Shown here: one piece after another, positions 61,118-64,000 of the stretch
Position numbering within the stretch: the stretch's first letter is position 1
Layout: each line of letters begins with the position of its first letter
Assembly (NCBI GenBank): GCA_035627615.1
Contig: DASPLL010000072.1
Location: 52,412 to 116,411, forward strand
Source of the DNA: BRH-c25 sp035627615
GTDB lineage: Bacteria; Bacillota; Clostridia; Lutisporales; Lutisporaceae
Length of the DNA: 64,000 bases
Direction of reading: 5' to 3'
The notes under the pieces: generated by a model
Seen by the model: the letters and a program-made list of their open reading frames with translations, nothing else
What the model was told of the DNA's origin: nothing
Databases searched by the model: none
Program-made: the position numbers and the translations under genes

Positions 61118-62305
61118 TTGTTCAGCATAACAACTAATATATTTATGTTCGCAGTTTATATTCTGGTTTTGCTTGTTGAATTTATTTTTGCAGAAATTTT
61201 CAATCTGGAGGTAACTACCCCCTGGCTTGTAACTACTCTGGTATACATACTCCTCATCGCCTATCAGATATTGTCAAGGACTAATGAGTATCTGGAAAAA
61301 GGTAAGGTCAAGGAAATACTTTATAGTATCATGGATGCAATAAACGGTATACCGCTTGTTAATAGAGACAATAAAATCGTCATACAGTGGGATGTTATTT
61401 TTAAAAAACTGATCGATAAAAAAGCGTTCTATCTATATGATAGTATAATCAAGCTGAAGACAAAAACCATAGACCACTATGTTAATCATTATCCCTCCCT
61501 CCTCTTGAACAGCTCTATGGATATGGTGGAAAGAAACAATAAGATTAATACCAAGTCTGTGATTAAAGGCAGAAATGATAACGGAGAAATCAAGGATCTG
61601 GATATAAGCCACGAAATCATGAATAAGCTTTTTATAAAATATATAAGTGCCGACAAGGTTACGATCGGAAATTTCGACTCATCAATTTATATCGATTTTA
61701 TTCTGAATGATGAATATGAACCTCCTGAGTATGAAAAATACGGCATGAAACCCGACAGCAGGTATGATGGCTTCTCAGTACTAGCTTTTCATAAGGATCA
61801 GAAATTTCAAATCGTGCCAAGAACAATGGTGTTCGGAAAAAGGATCGATAAGGAAAAGTGGCTGTATCAGAATGTTAACAGGTTGATGCAGTGTGCAGAG
61901 AATATCTCTGCCGGTGTATCAGAGTATGGAATAATTATAGATGAGCTTAGCCTGAAAGATGTAATATCTGATTATGTTGAAGATGAACCTGGGAAACTGC
62001 CTGATTTTCATTTTGAGTGCATAGAAGATGATTTATTGGTATTCAGCGGAACAGATAAAGGCATTGAACGCGCAAAGGCTTACTGCGTTTTGGAAACAAG
62101 CCACAACGGTTTTGAAATAAAACTGGTAAAGTACGAGCTTATAATTGACGATGTAAGCGAGGTTGTGGAGGAGGACAAGACAATTGCCATAGGTAATGCA
62201 TATCAGCCACTGATAACTATAATGGAAAAGATGCAGATAATAACCAAGAATATTAAAATGGCGATAGCAAGGAAGGACATAGAGGATCTGGTAATAAAAT
62301 CGTAA
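61118..62305 (+). CDS. Uncharacterised 395-aa protein with N-terminal membrane segments
   Basis: Two hydrophobic helices (about 7-30 and 36-53) are followed by a long soluble domain with no motif I recognise. A TTG start follows AAAGGTGG. It is transcribed alone and has a strong terminator after it. Function unknown. Confidence 0.75.
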   Translation: MFSITTNIFMFAVYILVLLVEFIFAEIFNLEVTTPWLVTTLVYILLIAYQILSRTNEYLEKGKVKEILYSIMDAINGIPLVNRDNKIVIQWDVIFKKLIDKKAFYLYDSIIKLKTKTIDHYVNHYPSLLLNSSMDMVERNNKINTKSVIKGRNDNGEIKDLDISHEIMNKLFIKYISADKVTIGNFDSSIYIDFILNDEYEPPEYEKYGMKPDSRYDGFSVLAFHKDQKFQIVPRTMVFGKRIDKEKWLYQNVNRLMQCAENISAGVSEYGIIIDELSLKDVISDYVEDEPGKLPDFHFECIEDDLLVFSGTDKGIERAKAYCVLETSHNGFEIKLVKYELIIDDVSEVVEEDKTIAIGNAYQPLITIMEKMQIITKNIKMAIARKDIEDLVIKS

Positions 62306-62332
62306 AAAACGGGGCTTTATAAGCCCCGTTTT
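62306..62332. terminator. Bidirectional terminator
   Basis: AAAACGGGGCTT pairs with AAGCCCCGTTTT; serves both convergent genes. Confidence 0.92.
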
Positions 62333-62621
62333 AATTGTATACCGGGAAGTACAGCAGATCTCCCGGCTTTATATTTGCACTTTGTAAATCATTAATATCC
62401 ATAACCTTTGATATGTATTCCCTTATATCCATATCTCCGGCATAATTCGTAGACAGACTCCAGATAGTATCACCCTCTTCTACATATTCAGCCGTTAATG
62501 CTGCTTCACTGCTTCCCTTTGCGCTGACTGCCAGCGTAAACACCGAGGACACTGCAATGATCATAATTATACTGACCGAAATCAGAAATCTTATTTTGCT
62601 CTTTATAATATATCTTTTCAT
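62331..62621 (-). CDS. YneA-like SOS cell-division inhibitor
   Basis: A 96-aa protein with an N-terminal membrane helix (about 14-33) and a C-terminal LysM domain (YVEEGDTIWSLSTNYA to KPGDLLYFPVY), the layout of YneA. In Bacillus this protein delays division during SOS and its gene is divergent from lexA, as here. ATG 62621 follows TTGGAGGTAA. LexA boxes lie in its promoter. Confidence 0.85.
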   Translation of the reverse strand: MKRYIIKSKIRFLISVSIIMIIAVSSVFTLAVSAKGSSEAALTAEYVEEGDTIWSLSTNYAGDMDIREYISKVMDINDLQSANIKPGDLLYFPVYN

Positions 62622-62638
62622 ATAATTACCTCCAATAC

Positions 62639-62687
62639 GAACATTTGTTCTTATTACCATTTTATACGAACATATGTGCTGTGTCAA
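62639..62687 (-). promoter_or_regulatory. Promoter of the yneA-like gene with two LexA boxes
   Basis: On the minus strand TTGACA (62687-62682) and TAAAAT (62664-62659) are 17 bases apart. GAACATATGTGC (62668-62679) lies between them and GAACATTTGTTC (62639-62650) just beyond the start of transcription. Confidence 0.85.
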
Positions 62688-62788
62688 GATATATTTTTTA
62701 TTTTATGAATATGATTATAAGTGTGCAATATCAATGTATTTCACTGCATTATCCGTTCATGGAAGCAAAACTTGTTTTATAAAATTAC

Positions 62789-62827
62789 GAACGTATGTTT
62801 GAAATTTAAATATCGTTATGTTATAAT
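62789..62827 (+). promoter_or_regulatory. lexA promoter with LexA box
   Basis: TTGAAA (62799-62804) and TATAAT (62822-62827) are 17 bases apart. GAACGTATGTTT (62789-62800) overlaps the -35, fitting autoregulation. Confidence 0.82.
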
Positions 62828-62880
62828 TACTTTGATTAAGTGCTTATATTATCCATATCAGAGAAAATGGAGTGTTAATA

Positions 62881-63500
62881 TGAATATTGATGAGTTAAGT
62901 AAAAAGCAGCTGGAAGTGTTGAGTTTTATTAAGAAGGAGATAAATAAAAAAGGTTATCCCCCTTCCGTCAGGGAGATTTGTGATGCAGTCAGACTGAAGT
63001 CCACCTCCACTGTCCATGGGCATCTGGAAAGGCTGGAGAGAAAAGGTTACATACGAAGAGATCCTACAAAGCCCCGTGCCATTGAAGTTCTTGATGGCAG
63101 CAGTTCTGTAGTTACAACAAAGGAAATGGTCGACCTGCCTATCGTCGGTAAAGTCACTGCCGGTCTTCCCATTCTGGCTGAAGAGAATATAGAGGACTCC
63201 TTTCCTGTTCCGGTTGACTTTGTTGGAAATCAGGATGCATTTATGCTGATAGTCAAAGGCGACAGCATGATCAATGCCGGCATATTCGATGGTGATTATG
63301 TTATTGTAAGGCAGCAGTCCGTTGCTAAAAACGGAGATATTGTTGTGGCATTGCTAAATGATGAGGCCACTGTCAAGACCTTTTACAAGGAAAAGGATTA
63401 TTTTAGACTGCAGCCAGAGAATCCTTACCTGATGCCTATAATAGTCAAGGACCTGTCAATACTTGGCAAGGTTATCGGAGTATTCAGGGCAATAAGATAA
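62881..63500 (+). CDS. lexA: SOS repressor LexA
   Basis: Repressor of 206 aa. N-terminal winged helix (SVREICDAVRLKSTSTVHGHL), cleavage site Ala-Gly in VTAGLPILA, catalytic Ser in VKGDSMINAG and Lys in NDEATVKTF. The ATG at 62881 follows GGAGTG; the open frame upstream has no RBS. It sits next to the yneA-like gene, and recA carries the same operator. Confidence 0.96.
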
Positions 63501-63521
63501 TATCACGGTTATATTGGAATT

Positions 63522-63544
63522 AAAGAGGCTTTTTAAGCCTCTTT
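63522..63544. terminator. Bidirectional terminator
   Basis: AAAGAGGCTT pairs with AAGCCTCTTT between convergent genes. Confidence 0.85.
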
Positions 63545-64000
63545 ATTGTTTCCCTTTACTCTCATAAACAGCTTGACTATTTCATTTATTACAAAGGGCA
63601 CCAGGGCAAATAGTATAACCAGCATCCAGTCTCCGGCCGAAAGCATTTGAACTTTGAAGGCGCTTGCCAGGAAAGGCACTGATATTACTCCAAGCTGCAG
63701 TATGAGTCCAACGATTATTGCGCCTATCAGGTACATATTAGAGAACAATCCCACACTAAACAGCGATTTGGTCGAGCTTCTCATTGTCAGAGAATAGAAC
63801 AGCTGCGATGCAGCAAGTACAACAAATGCCATTGTTCTGGCATATGTCAGCACATCTTCAGGTATGTCCTTCGAGCCCAGGCTAAAGCCGTGTTCTGTCA
63901 AGCCGAAGTAGAAGGCTGCCAGGGTAAGTATTCCTATTAATACGCCGCCAAGTACAGCCCTGAAACCGGCGCCTTTTGCAAAGAAGCTTTCTTTCGGATC
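63533..64000 (-). CDS. Cation-transporting P-type ATPase, C-terminal part
   Basis: The end of a gene that begins beyond the right edge. The frame is open from base 64000 and holds the last membrane helices of a P2-type ATPase (Cation_ATPase_C region), including LTEHGFSLGSKDIPEDVLTYARTMAFVVLA-type sequence (residues about 30-60) and LQLGVISVPFLASAF. Calcium-type pumps end this way, but the catalytic DKTGT motif is outside the window, so the ion is uncertain. Confidence 0.85.
   Translation of the reverse strand, partial: DPKESFFAKGAGFRAVLGGVLIGILTLAAFYFGLTEHGFSLGSKDIPEDVLTYARTMAFVVLAASQLFYSLTMRSSTKSLFSVGLFSNMYLIGAIIVGLILQLGVISVPFLASAFKVQMLSAGDWMLVILFALVPFVINEIVKLFMRVKGNNKEA

Overview
This window looks like chromosomal DNA of an anaerobic, spore-forming, flagellated member of the Clostridia. 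The evidence is low-to-moderate GC with AT-rich intergenic DNA, strong Shine-Dalgarno sites, spoVS, an alpha/beta-type SASP gene, a gerA-gerC-gerB operon, flagellar genes, and the order spoIIIE-rimO-pgsA-cinA-recA-recX-rny-ymdB-spoVS. I cannot name the species.

Layout. 1-15.8 kb is a conserved housekeeping block: DNA translocase end, rimO, pgsA, cinA, recA, recX, rny, ymdB, spoVS, a PHP phosphoesterase, an aspartate-type aminotransferase, purB, asnS and an L,D-transpeptidase. A tRNA-Trp gene lies on the minus strand at 15.9 kb. 16-21 kb holds germination receptor genes, a small gene broken by a stop codon, a short-period inverted-repeat element and a SASP gene. 21-26.4 kb holds a sensor kinase/response regulator pair, two exported proteins built of short helical repeats, and an orphan regulator. 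26.5-35.2 kb is a hook/hook-filament-junction/cap operon with two flgK paralogues and no flagellin. 35.3-40.3 kb is a MacAB-like export system with a TolC-like coiled-coil protein. Two 23/24-identical direct-repeat boxes link the repeat-protein promoter to the exporter promoter, with a third related box before the orphan regulator. At 40.5-40.9 kb are what look like remnants of hypA and hypF.

42.5-53.8 kb is the most notable region, a metalloid-resistance island of four consecutive transcription units. Unit 1 is arsR-arsD-arsA-acr3-phosphoesterase followed by a tiny ORF read through two consecutive UGA codons. Unit 2 is marR-arsM. Unit 3 is arsR-permease. Unit 4 is arsR, a membrane-anchored thioredoxin with an in-frame UGA directly after a cysteine, a CcdA-like redox carrier, a second permease, a small thioredoxin and a ferredoxin-like protein. 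Both UGA sites have a hairpin just downstream and continuous coding on the far side, so I read them as selenocysteine: one Sec-Sec and one Cys-Sec protein. Together with the CcdA carrier and thioredoxins this suggests a membrane-linked dithiol/selenothiol route for handling arsenic, organoarsenicals or another soft metal(loid).

53.8-59 kb continues with ion stress: a fluoride riboswitch with two crcB genes, a cation-diffusion-facilitator gene behind a terminator-bearing leader, a YmaF-like gene and an orphan ArsA/Get3-type ATPase. 59-64 kb holds a tyrosine recombinase, a cysteine-rich small protein, a membrane protein of unknown role, the SOS pair yneA-like/lexA with LexA boxes, and the end of a P-type ATPase gene that runs off the window. 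A LexA box also lies before recA.
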